Position numbers and translations under genes: made by a program. From Methanothermobacter wolfeii (GTDB lineage: Archaea; Methanobacteriota; Methanobacteria; Methanobacteriales; Methanothermobacteraceae): DNA of 64,000 nt. Location: contig NZ_CP104550.1 in assembly GCF_025397995.1 (NCBI RefSeq), forward strand, positions 524,001-588,000. The letters run 5' to 3'. The notes under the pieces are model-generated. The model had not been told where the DNA came from. It saw only the letters and a program-made list of their open reading frames with translations, and did not search any database. Position 1 is the first letter of the stretch. Every line of letters begins with the position of its first letter. Of this stretch, positions 28,904 to 37,283 are shown piece after piece.

Positions 28904-28991
28904 TATGGCACATCATACTGTTGATGGTCGGTTCATCAGTTTTTTTATTACATCCATAGAATGTATCTATGGCATATCATACCGTTGATGG
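28904..28991. repeat. 24-bp direct repeat pair
   Basis: Copies at 28904-28927 and 28968-28991 begin TATGGCA and end GTTGATGG, differ at two positions and start 64 bp apart. They lie 20-100 bp upstream of the palindromic promoter at 29009-29031. Confidence 0.6.
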
Positions 28992-29013
28992 AAGAGGCCC
29001 ATGGAAACTTTTA

Positions 29014-29031
29014 TATAATTGTTCAATTATA
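29014..29031. promoter_or_regulatory. 18-bp palindrome overlapping a TATA box
   Basis: TATAATTG (29014-29021) and CAATTATA (29024-29031) form a perfect inverted repeat around TT. It overlaps CTTTTATATAAT (29009-29020), a good TATA box. Almost the same 18-mer occurs at 43136-43153. Confidence 0.5.
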
Positions 29032-29185
29032 AGTTTATTCAAGACCTGATTTCTGAACATTGCACATCCGAGTTTCTTTGTGGGATCTGAAGTTCAGAAA
29101 AAAACAGTAGCCGGCAATTATTTTCCGGTAGTTTTATATGGTCCTGTGTTTAAAAGATTACTTAAAAACTCTAAAAGGAGACAGC

Positions 29186-29764
29186 ATGATAAGGATAGGT
29201 ATTCTTGATCTGCAGGGAGATGTTTCTGAACACCTCGAGATGACCCGGAAGGCCATTGAAAGGATGGGTATAGATGCAGAGGCCGTGAGGGTGAGAACAG
29301 CCAGCGAAGCCTCATCATCCGATGCAATAATAATCTCCGGGGGCGAGAGCACCGTCATAGGGAAGCTCATGGAGGAGACAGGAATAAAGGACGTCATAAT
29401 CAGGGAAAAGAAACCAGTCATGGGAACATGCGCAGGGCTGATCCTCCTTGCAAGGGAAACAGACTACCAGCAGCCCCTCCTGGGACTCATAGACATGAAG
29501 GTTAAGAGGATCGCCTTCGGAAGACAGAGGGACTCCTTTGAAGAAAAAATAGAGATACTTGGGAGGGAAATCAGGGGAATATTCATAAGGGCACCTGCCG
29601 TCACCGAAACCGGTGAGGGAGTTGAGGTACTGTCAAGGCTCAACGATAAGATCATCGCCGTGAAGGAGGGATGCAACATGGCGCTGGCCTTCCACCCTGA
29701 ACTTGGAGAGGACACAGGGCTTCATGAATACTTTATAAAGGAGGTATTAAATTGTGTGGAATAG
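29186..29764 (+). CDS. pdxT: Pyridoxal 5'-phosphate synthase glutaminase subunit
   Basis: Class I glutaminase that supplies ammonia to PdxS for pyridoxal phosphate synthesis. Features: GILDLQGDVSEHLEMTRKA, IIISGGESTVIGKLM, the nucleophile Cys in VMGTCAGLILLA (near residue 80), AFGRQRDSFE and the catalytic His-Glu in AFHPELGED. 192 residues, full length. AAGGAG is spaced five bases from ATG 29186. The synthase PdxS is not in this window. It overlaps the next gene, the glutamate synthase amidotransferase, by 13 bases, an unusual operon partner. Confidence 0.94.
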   Translation: MIRIGILDLQGDVSEHLEMTRKAIERMGIDAEAVRVRTASEASSSDAIIISGGESTVIGKLMEETGIKDVIIREKKPVMGTCAGLILLARETDYQQPLLGLIDMKVKRIAFGRQRDSFEEKIEILGREIRGIFIRAPAVTETGEGVEVLSRLNDKIIAVKEGCNMALAFHPELGEDTGLHEYFIKEVLNCVE

Positions 29765-30669
29765 CAGGAGTGGTCTACAAGGATGGGAAACTTCACCCTG
29801 TGGGAGCAGACATGACAAGGATGCTCCATGCACTGCAGCACAGGGGACCTGATTCAGCAGGATTCTCAATATACGGGGGACTCGGACTTGAGGAAAACGA
29901 GTACCTTCTTAACATTGAGGTCAGGGAAAAACCAGGCCTCCTAGACACTGTCAGGGAAGCTGTTGAAACGGTAAGCCCCATCAGGGCAGATGAGATCATC
30001 CCATCAGTTGAAAACTACATAATATACCGCTGCAGGATCCAGCTCGAATCATTCTCACAGCTCAAACCACTCATAATGGACATAGATAAACTTGAAGACG
30101 TCATGGTCCTCAATGGAAGCCACTCCTTTGAGATGATAAAGGACGTTGGATCGGTCCTTGAAATAGCTGACAGATACGATACATGGTCAAAGAAGGGGAC
30201 ACATGCAATAGGCCACACAAGGTTCTCAACAGAGAGCATAGTCGACCGCTACCATGCACACCCCTTCCAGAGCTACATAATCCCTGACATAACAGTTGTC
30301 CACAACGGCCAGATCACAAACTACTGGAAGATAAGGGAACCCCTTGAGAGGAAGGGCCACATATTCGAGACAAACAACGACACGGAGTGCATAGTCCACT
30401 ACGTGGCAGATAAACTGGCATCAGGCTACAGCCTTGAAGAAGCCCTTGAACAGTCCGTGAAGGACATGGACGGTCCCTTCTCATACATTGTAGGGACACC
30501 TCAGGGTGTTGGAATAGCCAAGGACCAGCTGGGCCTCAGGCCAGGGGTCATGGCAGAAAACGATGAGGTCTTTGCCGTGGCATCCGAGGAGGTATCCCTC
30601 AGGGAGGTAATGGACACCACCGAGGTTGAACAGATATCCCCCGGAGAGGTGAGGGTGTACGAGATATAG
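29752..30669 (+). CDS. Glutamate synthase amidotransferase subunit (GltB1-like)
   Basis: Class II glutamine amidotransferase of 305 residues, corresponding to the N-terminal domain of bacterial glutamate synthase, encoded separately in archaea. After removal of the initiator the Cys of MCGIAGV is the nucleophile. RGPDSAGFSIYGG, TRFSTES, the VVHNGQITNYWKIRE loop and NNDTECIVHYVADKL are typical. The start is TTG inside the pdxT end, with GGAGG ahead. It is followed by GXGXG, FrhB-like and FMN-domain genes that together make the full enzyme. Confidence 0.92.
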   Translation: MCGIAGVVYKDGKLHPVGADMTRMLHALQHRGPDSAGFSIYGGLGLEENEYLLNIEVREKPGLLDTVREAVETVSPIRADEIIPSVENYIIYRCRIQLESFSQLKPLIMDIDKLEDVMVLNGSHSFEMIKDVGSVLEIADRYDTWSKKGTHAIGHTRFSTESIVDRYHAHPFQSYIIPDITVVHNGQITNYWKIREPLERKGHIFETNNDTECIVHYVADKLASGYSLEEALEQSVKDMDGPFSYIVGTPQGVGIAKDQLGLRPGVMAENDEVFAVASEEVSLREVMDTTEVEQISPGEVRVYEI

Positions 30670-30677
30670 GTGATAGT

Positions 30678-31367
30678 ATGATGGAAGCCATAATTAATGC
30701 TGAATCAAAGACCCCCAGGGAGGTTAACAGGGAGATAAAGAGCCTTGCACCGAACCATGACAGGATAATAGTCAGAAACCCCAATGCAATGCACTACCTG
30801 GGAGCCGGCCTCACAGAGGATGTTGAACTCATCATTGATGGATCGGCAGGATACTTCGCCGCCACAATGATCCACGGTCCAAGGGTGACCATAAAGGGTA
30901 ATGGAGGATGGTTCCCTGCAGATAACATGACAGAGGGTGAGGTCATCATCGAGGGCTCCGCCGGTGACGGTGCAGGTCAGGGAATATACGGCGGAACCGT
31001 AGTAGTAAGGAGAGATGCCGGTTCAAGGACCGGGGAGATAATGAAGAACGGCACCATCATAATCGGCGGTAACTCGAGCTTCATGACAGGTCGTTTCATG
31101 ATGGGCGGCAGGATAGTGGTCCTGGGGGACCTTGCAGAGGATGCAGGGGAATCCATCATAAGGGGGAAGATCTATGTCCGCGGAGAGATCAAAAGCCTCG
31201 GTAAGAACGCGAAGGTTGAAGGGATAACCCCTGAGGAGGAGGATGAACTGAGGGAACTACTGTCAGGATATGGCTTCGACCTGGAGGATGATGATTACAG
31301 GGCCTTCAGAAAGATAGTTCCAAGGAGTAAAAGGCCATTTTATGGTGAAGAATCGGAGGAAGGATAA
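30678..31367 (+). CDS. Glutamate synthase GXGXG-domain subunit (GltB3-like)
   Basis: Subunit of 229 residues equal to the C-terminal beta-helix domain of the large chain of glutamate synthase. The repeated glycine pattern is obvious from residue 45 to 170 (for example GDGAGQGIYGGTVVVRRDAGSRTGEIMKNGTIIIGG). The same fold occurs in formylmethanofuran dehydrogenase subunit C, but the gene order identifies it as glutamate synthase. AGGTGA lies ahead of ATG 30678, and the stop overlaps the next start (TAATG). Confidence 0.92.
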   Translation: MMEAIINAESKTPREVNREIKSLAPNHDRIIVRNPNAMHYLGAGLTEDVELIIDGSAGYFAATMIHGPRVTIKGNGGWFPADNMTEGEVIIEGSAGDGAGQGIYGGTVVVRRDAGSRTGEIMKNGTIIIGGNSSFMTGRFMMGGRIVVLGDLAEDAGESIIRGKIYVRGEIKSLGKNAKVEGITPEEEDELRELLSGYGFDLEDDDYRAFRKIVPRSKRPFYGEESEEG

Positions 31368-32437
31368 TGAGCAAATCAAGGTATGCGATGGCTGGGACAC
31401 CCTGCCAGATAACCGCAGCAGCCCTCATGGAAAATTACACCGAAGAATTCCCTGTTGAAATCAAAATAGGGCTCTTCTGCATGGAGAACTTCTCATACAC
31501 CTACCTCAGTCAGCTTGCCATGGAGGAGGGTGTGGATCTGGCTGATGTTTCAGAGTGCAGGATAGAGAAGGGGAAGCTCTGGTTCAGGCTCAATGATGGA
31601 AGCACCGTGGCGGTGCCCCTTGAAAGGGCAAGGTCCGCAATGAGGAAGAGCTGCGCGGTATGCATGGACTTCGCATCAGAACAGTCAGATATATCAGTAG
31701 GGTCAGTTGGCTCACCCGAGGGATGGTCAACCATCATAATAAGGACGGATAAGGGCCTTGAACTTGTTGAAAAGGCAAGAAAGGCAGGGTACATCGAGAC
31801 GGAACCCATAAAGGACAGCGGACTCAGACTCCTTGAGAAGCTTGCAGCAGGAAAGAAGGAGGAGAACCTTGAGGAGATAAAGATGAGGGAGTCCGTTGCA
31901 AGGCCGGTCATGTACTGGCGCGTGATGCCCGACGATGAATACACCGAGGAGGTGAAGGACTACCAGTTCGATGACCTCCGCTCTGATGTAATCGATGTGG
32001 GTGCATGCGTACTCTGCGGGGCCTGCCTGGCATCATGCCCCGAGGACATAATAGGGATAGAGGACAGGAAACCGGAGGTCAGGGGAGAATGCCCGCCGGG
32101 CTGCAACATCTGCTACCTTGCCTGTCCAAGGACCTATGTACCCGACAGCATAGTAAGCCGTGAATCCGCATCAGAACCCCTGGGCGAGTACATGGAGGTA
32201 CTCTCTGCAAGGGCACCCATGTTCAGGGGACAGGATGGTGGTGTTGCAACGGCACTGCTGGCCTTTGCAGTGAAGGAAGGGATGGTTGACGGAGCCATCG
32301 TGGTTGATAAAGAGGCTGAGAGACCATGGAAACCGGTACCGAAACTGGCAGAGGATCCTGAGGATATAGTGGGGGCTGCAGGCACAAAGTACTCAGCATG
32401 TCCTATCTTCAGGGTCCTGAAGGAGGAGGGGGATTGA
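31367..32437 (+). CDS. FrhB-like F420/flavin subunit in circularly permuted order
   Basis: Protein of 356 residues related to the F420-reducing hydrogenase beta subunit (FrhB/FdhB/FpoF), which passes electrons between F420, FAD and iron-sulfur clusters. The order is unusual. The half that normally comes last is first (GTPCQ at 10-14, then the KSCAVCMDF region). Two [4Fe-4S] sites follow (Cys214, 217, 220, 224 and 242, 246, 249, 253). The half that normally comes first is last (GGVATALL at 291, GAAGTKYSACP at 337). Its place between GXGXG and FMN subunits suggests it feeds electrons from F420H2 or ferredoxin to glutamate synthase. The F420 link is inference. Confidence 0.85.
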   Translation: MSKSRYAMAGTPCQITAAALMENYTEEFPVEIKIGLFCMENFSYTYLSQLAMEEGVDLADVSECRIEKGKLWFRLNDGSTVAVPLERARSAMRKSCAVCMDFASEQSDISVGSVGSPEGWSTIIIRTDKGLELVEKARKAGYIETEPIKDSGLRLLEKLAAGKKEENLEEIKMRESVARPVMYWRVMPDDEYTEEVKDYQFDDLRSDVIDVGACVLCGACLASCPEDIIGIEDRKPEVRGECPPGCNICYLACPRTYVPDSIVSRESASEPLGEYMEVLSARAPMFRGQDGGVATALLAFAVKEGMVDGAIVVDKEAERPWKPVPKLAEDPEDIVGAAGTKYSACPIFRVLKEEGD

Positions 32438-32438
32438 T

Positions 32439-33938
32439 ATGCCTTTTAAAGTTGAGAGAAAGGAAGAGGTATGTAAGAGGAACTTTGACCGTCCCGGCTG
32501 CTGCTGGTACATGTGCGACAACAGGGACGAGTCACTCTGCGCAAACTGCTATTCATGCTACAATAACTGTCCGCATGATGTTTACGAGATAATAAACGGT
32601 GAACCTGTACCCTTAAGACATGAAAACTGTGTAGGGTGCCGTATATGTGAAGAGATGTGTCCAAACAAGGCCATAGAGGTTAACGCTGTACCCGAGGACA
32701 GGAGAAACGTCTGGTCCTTCACAGACCTCCTTGAGATACAGCGCAAGTCAAGGGAGGGCACCTACAAGGTCAGGGGCTGCGGTGCCGTGAGGCGCATACC
32801 AACCTTCGATGACCTTGTCATTGTACCGGCACAGGTTTCAAGGCCACCGATAGACAAGTACAGGGAGCCCTGCAACACCAGAGTCGTCCTGGGTGACAGG
32901 TTCGCTGAGAAACCCCTTGAACTTGACACGCCCATAATGATAGCCGCCATGTCCTTCGGCGCCCTGAGCAAGGAGGCCAAGATAGCCCTTGCAATGGGCG
33001 CAAGCCTCGCCGGCACCGCGACAAACACCGGTGAGGGCGGAATGCTCCCTGAAGAGAGGAAGTACGCATCAAAGCTAATTGCACAGTATGCATCAGGACG
33101 CTTCGGTGTATCGGCAGAGTACCTTAACAGTTCAGACGCCATTGAGATAAAGATAGGTCAGGGTGCCAAGTCAGGTATGGGAGGCCATCTCCTTGCAGAG
33201 AAGGTGACTGCCGAGGTGTCAAGGATAAGGATGATACCCGAGGGCACAGATGCCCTCAGCCCCGCAAGGCACATGGACATCGTTGGACCCGAAGACCTGA
33301 GCATGAAGATATCCCAGCTCCGTGAGATAACAGACTGGAAGGTCCCTATAATGGTCAAATTCACATCCGGTCGTGTGAGTGACGATGTAAAGATAGCTGC
33401 AAAGGCGGGTGCAGACATCGTCGTGGTGGACGGTATGCAGGGGGGTACGGGTGCCGGACCCGACGTTGTAACCGAGCACTCAGGCGTACCCACCATAGCC
33501 GCTATTGTGGAGGCCGACGAGGCCCTCAAGGAGGTCAACCTCAGGGATGAGGTCAGCCTCGTTGCAGCTGGAGGTATAAGGAGCGGGGCGGATGTTGCAA
33601 AGGCCATAGCCCTGGGGGCTGATGCAGTGTACATAGGAACAGCAGCCCTTGTATCAATCGGCTGCCGGGTCTGCCAGATGTGCTACACGGGAACATGCAG
33701 GAAGGGTATCGCAACTCAGGACCCTGGCCTCAGGAAGCGCCTTGACTATGTGGAGGCAGGTAAGAACGTTGCACGCTACATAGAGGCCATGACTGAGGAG
33801 GTCTGCATGCTGACCCAGCAGGCAGGTAACACAGACGTGAGCAAACTTGAAAAGGATGACCTCAGGGCCCTTACCGTTGAGGCATCGGCCCTCACAGGGG
33901 TTAAGATGGCGGGTATGGAGGCCCCCGTCAGATTCTAA
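32439..33938 (+). CDS. Glutamate synthase FMN-domain subunit with N-terminal ferredoxin domain (GltB2-like)
   Basis: Catalytic subunit of 499 residues. The N-terminal 80 residues hold two [4Fe-4S] motifs (Cys34, 37, 40, 44 and 64, 67, 70, 74) plus extra Cys at 12, 21, 22 and 26. The rest is the FMN-binding TIM barrel of glutamate synthase: NTGEGGMLPEERKY, FGVSAEYLNSSDAIEIKIGQGAKSG, HMDIVGPEDL, VDGMQGGTGAGP, GGIRSGADVAKAIALGADAVYIGTAAL and the Cys cluster CRVCQMCYTGTCRKGIATQ for the 3Fe-4S centre. Last gene of the pdxT-glt operon; a T-rich stretch follows. Confidence 0.95.
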   Translation: MPFKVERKEEVCKRNFDRPGCCWYMCDNRDESLCANCYSCYNNCPHDVYEIINGEPVPLRHENCVGCRICEEMCPNKAIEVNAVPEDRRNVWSFTDLLEIQRKSREGTYKVRGCGAVRRIPTFDDLVIVPAQVSRPPIDKYREPCNTRVVLGDRFAEKPLELDTPIMIAAMSFGALSKEAKIALAMGASLAGTATNTGEGGMLPEERKYASKLIAQYASGRFGVSAEYLNSSDAIEIKIGQGAKSGMGGHLLAEKVTAEVSRIRMIPEGTDALSPARHMDIVGPEDLSMKISQLREITDWKVPIMVKFTSGRVSDDVKIAAKAGADIVVVDGMQGGTGAGPDVVTEHSGVPTIAAIVEADEALKEVNLRDEVSLVAAGGIRSGADVAKAIALGADAVYIGTAALVSIGCRVCQMCYTGTCRKGIATQDPGLRKRLDYVEAGKNVARYIEAMTEEVCMLTQQAGNTDVSKLEKDDLRALTVEASALTGVKMAGMEAPVRF

Positions 33939-34015
33939 CCACCTTTTATTTTAGAATGGGAAATTATCAGGATTCCAACTTCTTTTTTAAATTTTTCTAT
34001 TTTTCACCTCCAGAG

Positions 34016-34027
34016 AAATTATTTAAA
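34016..34027 (+). promoter_or_regulatory. TATA-like box of the MFS transporter gene
   Basis: AAATTATTTAAA at 34016-34027 stands about 50 bp before the TTG start at 34074. GGAGGGA (34061-34067) is the ribosome site. Confidence 0.4.
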
Positions 34028-34073
34028 TGCCCCGGCTGATAGTAATAACCAGTTTCATCTGGAGGGATTACAT

Positions 34074-35471
34074 TTGAATGGCGAAACTGAGGGATCACTC
34101 AGACTTTACGTTCTTATTGCGGCAACCCTTTCATCATTTCTAACACCCTTCATGGGCTCTTCCATCAACGTGGCTCTACCCGTTATAGCGCTTCAGTTCC
34201 GGATTGATGCCATACTCCAGACATGGATACCCACGGCATTTTTACTTGCCGCGGCCATATTTGCGGTCCCCTTTGGTAGGTTATCCGAGATTTATGGCAT
34301 GAAGAGGATATTCATCTACGGCAACATCATATTCACCCTGGCGTCACTACTCTCAGCCCTTTCACCCTCTGCGGTCGCCCTCATAATATTCAGGGCAATT
34401 CAGGGTGTGGGCTCTGCAATGATCTTCGTAACGGGCCTTGCCATACTCACAAGGGTCTTCCCGCCAATGGAGAGGGGTAAGGCCATAGGTATAAACACGG
34501 CGGCGGTTTACATAGGCCTATCACTGGGTCCGGTCCTTGGAGGCTTCCTCACAAGGTTCCTTGGCTGGCAGAGCATATTCCTTGTAACTATTCCCTTAAC
34601 ACTGCTGGTGCTTGCGGTGACGGTCTTCAGGATCAGGGGTGAGTGGGCAGATGCTGCAGGTGAAAGATTCGATGTCCCGGGTTCAATCACCTACTGCATA
34701 TTCCTCTTCCTCCTCATGTACGGTTTCTCAGCCCTCCCTGATATGATTGGGGCGATAATGATACTTATGAGTGTTGTGGCATTTCTGGTGTTCCTGAGGA
34801 TGGAGCTTGCCTCAGGAAGCCCTGTCTTCAATGTCAGACTATTTAAAAATTTAAGGTTCGCCTTCTCAAGCCTCGCGGCCCTTATAAATTACAGCGCCAC
34901 ATTTGCAGTCTCCCTCCTTCTAAGCTATCATCTCCAGTACATCAAGGGACTTGACCCGGGTTCAAGCGGCCTTATACTCGTAACACAGCCTGTTGTCATG
35001 GCCCTGGTTGCACCGCTTGCAGGGAGGGCCTCTGACAGGTTCAACCCCCAGACACTTGCAGGTCTGGGCATGGCAATAATATCGGTGGCCCTTATAAGCT
35101 TGAGCCTCCTTGGAAGGGGAACCCCCGTTGCCATGATAATACTGTCACTGCTGATCCTTGGCCTCGGGTTTGGACTTTTCTCATCACCCAACACCAATGC
35201 GATAATGGGGTCCGTTGAGAGGCGGGACTATGGAATAGCATCTGCAACCGTGAGTTCAATGAGGCTTATCGGTCAGGCCTTCAGCATAGGTATTGTTACA
35301 CTTATCTTCGCCTTCCTCATAGGAAGGGTCCCCATCTCACCCGCCAACTATGAGCTCCTTATAAAGAGCACCAGGATATGCTTCCTGATCTTTGGTGTCC
35401 TGTGCTTTATAGGCATATTCGCCGCAATAGCCAGGAGGAATGATGCGCATGAAAAGGATAAAGGTTCTTAA
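34074..35471 (+). CDS. MFS drug:H+ antiporter, DHA2 type
   Basis: Membrane transporter of 465 residues with about fourteen hydrophobic segments, as in the EmrB/QacA branch of the major facilitator superfamily. The conserved loop after helix 2 reads GRLSEIYGMKRIF, helix 4 is rich in small residues (FRAIQGVGSAMIF), and motif C of antiporters appears as GLSLGPVLGGFL. The substrate is unknown; export of a small hydrophobic compound is the family role. The TTG start is supported by GGAGGGA six bases ahead. Its end overlaps the CDGSH gene by about 20 bases. Confidence 0.9.
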   Translation: MNGETEGSLRLYVLIAATLSSFLTPFMGSSINVALPVIALQFRIDAILQTWIPTAFLLAAAIFAVPFGRLSEIYGMKRIFIYGNIIFTLASLLSALSPSAVALIIFRAIQGVGSAMIFVTGLAILTRVFPPMERGKAIGINTAAVYIGLSLGPVLGGFLTRFLGWQSIFLVTIPLTLLVLAVTVFRIRGEWADAAGERFDVPGSITYCIFLFLLMYGFSALPDMIGAIMILMSVVAFLVFLRMELASGSPVFNVRLFKNLRFAFSSLAALINYSATFAVSLLLSYHLQYIKGLDPGSSGLILVTQPVVMALVAPLAGRASDRFNPQTLAGLGMAIISVALISLSLLGRGTPVAMIILSLLILGLGFGLFSSPNTNAIMGSVERRDYGIASATVSSMRLIGQAFSIGIVTLIFAFLIGRVPISPANYELLIKSTRICFLIFGVLCFIGIFAAIARRNDAHEKDKGS

Positions 35472-36147
35472 GGACGGACCATACCTTGTTGAGGGGTCGG
35501 TGCCCCTCTACGAGGAGGTTATAGTAACCGATGAGGCGGGACATACAAGGGAATTTGTTGAAAAGCGAAAGTTCCCCCTGAAGGAGAAATATGTTCTCTG
35601 CAGATGCGGAAAATCAGGTAACAAACCCTACTGTGACGGTACACACCTTGAAACAGGCTTTGACGGTACAGAGACCGCATCAAGGAAGCCCTACATTGAA
35701 AGGGCCAGGGTCTTCAGTTCAGGGGACCTTGAACTTACAGATGTCCCGGAACTCTGCGACCACTCAAGGTTCTGTCTCAGGGCAGGAGGTATAAGGGAAC
35801 TTTTAAAGAAGGGAGACCCTGAGAGCATCCAGATGGCCATCGAGGAGGCCATGATCTGTCCATCCGGGAGGCTGGTCCTCTGGGACAGGAAAACAGGAAA
35901 ACCCTATGAGAGGGACTTTGAAAAGTCCATCGTGGTTGTACATGACAGGCAGAAGAAGTGTGAGGGGCCCCTCTGGGTCCGCGGGGGCATACCCATAGAA
36001 TCATCCGATGGAACCATCTATGAGGTGAGGAACAGGGTCACCCTCTGCCGCTGCGGGCTATCTGAAAACAAGCCCTTCTGTGATGGCAGCCACTGGATGA
36101 ATGCTGAGGAGAAAATTAAATTCAGAAGGAAGTGGGGCCTTGAATAA
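35449..36147 (+). CDS. Double CDGSH iron-sulfur protein
   Basis: Protein of about 232 residues with two CDGSH zinc-finger-like motifs that bind [2Fe-2S] clusters through three Cys and one His: CRCGKSGNKPYCDGTH near residue 48 and CRCGLSENKPFCDGSH near 203. Between them is a domain of the divergent single-cluster ferredoxin type (CDHSRFCLRAGG and MICPSGRLVLWDRKTGKPY). Such proteins are redox-active or cluster carriers; the partner is unknown. Starts at 35443 and 35449 are both possible after AGGAGG (35433-35438). The gene begins within the end of the MFS transporter gene. Confidence 0.85.
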   Translation: MKRIKVLKDGPYLVEGSVPLYEEVIVTDEAGHTREFVEKRKFPLKEKYVLCRCGKSGNKPYCDGTHLETGFDGTETASRKPYIERARVFSSGDLELTDVPELCDHSRFCLRAGGIRELLKKGDPESIQMAIEEAMICPSGRLVLWDRKTGKPYERDFEKSIVVVHDRQKKCEGPLWVRGGIPIESSDGTIYEVRNRVTLCRCGLSENKPFCDGSHWMNAEEKIKFRRKWGLE

Positions 36148-36150
36148 ACA

Positions 36151-36624
36151 TCATGATATCTTCCTCTTCATCCACAGGGCACCTAGGACCATCCCGAGTA
36201 TAACCCCTATGAGGGCCCCTGATGAGAAGGGTGTGAGGAAGTCACTCCCGGCACCCACATCTGCAGAGTCCAGTTTAAGGAGGTTCTCCCTTATGGAGTT
36301 TTCATCTGCACTGCAGTAGGCCACACGGTCGGAAAGCTCAGGGTGCCTGTTGAGGAATTCTTTAACCGTCTCCTGGTAGGCAACTGCAAGTATCTTCTTG
36401 TTGGGGTTTCCCAGGGCATGTTCAAGTTCATGTTCAACGTCTGCGGCGCTCTGGAACCTGTAGACGGTTACGTTGACCCCTGTTTCATCGGCCACTGAAC
36501 GCGCCAGTTTTCCTGTTGAGTTATCGGCTATTACAATGAAGGACTCGGGTGTTATCTCGATTCCATGGGCAGCCACGCCACCAACAAGGAGGAACATTAA
36601 AAGTACAGTGAACGCCTCTTTCAT
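36151..36624 (-). CDS. Exported membrane-anchored protein of the CbiM group
   Basis: Protein of 157 residues with an N-terminal signal or anchor (about 1-20), an extracytoplasmic domain of some 110 residues and a C-terminal membrane helix (ALIGVILGMVLGALWMKRK) with a basic end. This two-helix topology resembles the CbiN/NikN or NikL accessory parts of cobalt/nickel transporters, but the loop is longer than in CbiN and no diagnostic motif was recognised. It is the third gene of a minus-strand group after a His-containing exported protein and CbiM, with only eight bases to CbiM. A role in Co/Ni uptake is inferred from context. Confidence 0.6.
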   Translation of the reverse strand: MKEAFTVLLMFLLVGGVAAHGIEITPESFIVIADNSTGKLARSVADETGVNVTVYRFQSAADVEHELEHALGNPNKKILAVAYQETVKEFLNRHPELSDRVAYCSADENSIRENLLKLDSADVGAGSDFLTPFSSGALIGVILGMVLGALWMKRKIS

Positions 36625-36632
36625 CCAATCAC

Positions 36633-37256
36633 CTACACCTTCTCCATTGCTATTAGGTCCGGCTTCACCCTTTCAAGGAATGAGACTATGAATATGTTGG
36701 CAGCGCCCTCAACCACAGCCACGAATATGTAGAAGGGTATCAGGGTTGCCATGAGTATCTCAGGACCGGCAACACCGGCTGCAAGGAGTATCAGGATATG
36801 AAGTGCGGCTGCAGCCATTATACCTAGGAATGTGGCTGAGAAGACGGCCAGTGTACCGTCAAGTTCACTGGCAACCCTGTAAACAGCGTATGTGCCTATT
36901 CCAAGCCCGATACCCATTGTGAGGATGTTGGCACCCATACTCGTGATTCCACCCATCCCCAGTATGAAGAACTGGATGATGAGGCAGAGTGTGGCGACAA
37001 GGACCGCTGTCATGGGGCCGAGGATTATGGCTGCAAGGGGTATGAGGAAGAAGTGCACCGGGACACCCAGGGGTGAGGGTACAGATACTGAGGAGACAGC
37101 CGCCGCTGCAGCCGCGAAGAGTCCTGTTGCAACCATTCTCCTATCCTTTCCGGGTTTATCTGAGAATATATAGAAGAATATGCCTATGTTAATGAGGGCC
37201 ACAGCCCAGTAGACTGCGGACTGCCATAATGGTATGATTCCGTCGGGTATATGCAA
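36633..37256 (-). CDS. cbiM: CbiM/NikM-type cobalt or nickel transporter component
   Basis: Substrate-binding membrane protein of an ECF-type metal transporter, 207 residues and six or seven hydrophobic helices. The N-terminus MHIPDGIIP carries the His2 that, with the free amino end, binds the metal, and GVPVHFFLIPLAAIILGP matches the second conserved His region. The start is TTG with GGAGG ahead. The ATPase CbiO and coupling protein CbiQ are absent from the window. Cobalt (for B12) or nickel (for F430 and hydrogenase) cannot be distinguished. Confidence 0.87.
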   Translation of the reverse strand: MHIPDGIIPLWQSAVYWAVALINIGIFFYIFSDKPGKDRRMVATGLFAAAAAAVSSVSVPSPLGVPVHFFLIPLAAIILGPMTAVLVATLCLIIQFFILGMGGITSMGANILTMGIGLGIGTYAVYRVASELDGTLAVFSATFLGIMAAAALHILILLAAGVAGPEILMATLIPFYIFVAVVEGAANIFIVSFLERVKPDLIAMEKV

Positions 37257-37283
37257 TCAATCAACCTCCATGAGGGGGATGTT

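Larger units (their letters stand above)
28646..29185. other. 540-bp intergenic region between mdh and pdxT
   Basis: No convincing gene is seen. The region holds a near-exact 24-bp direct repeat (28904-28927 and 28968-28991, two mismatches), a TATA-like box overlapping an 18-bp palindrome (29009-29031), and a second TATA-like GTTTTATATG at 29131-29140 that fits the pdxT start at 29186. Short frames opened by the repeats stop after about 27 codons and look unselected. Confidence 0.6.

Noticed and set aside
28904-29050. Short frames starting at the two direct repeats
   Set aside because: About 27 codons each, no ribosome sites, and the two frames diverge right after the repeat.
34007-34065. 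7-bp inverted repeat CCTCCAG/CTGGAGG around the MFS promoter
   Set aside because: The right arm is the ribosome site itself, the arms are 45 bp apart, and the left arm is probably not transcribed; chance is likely.
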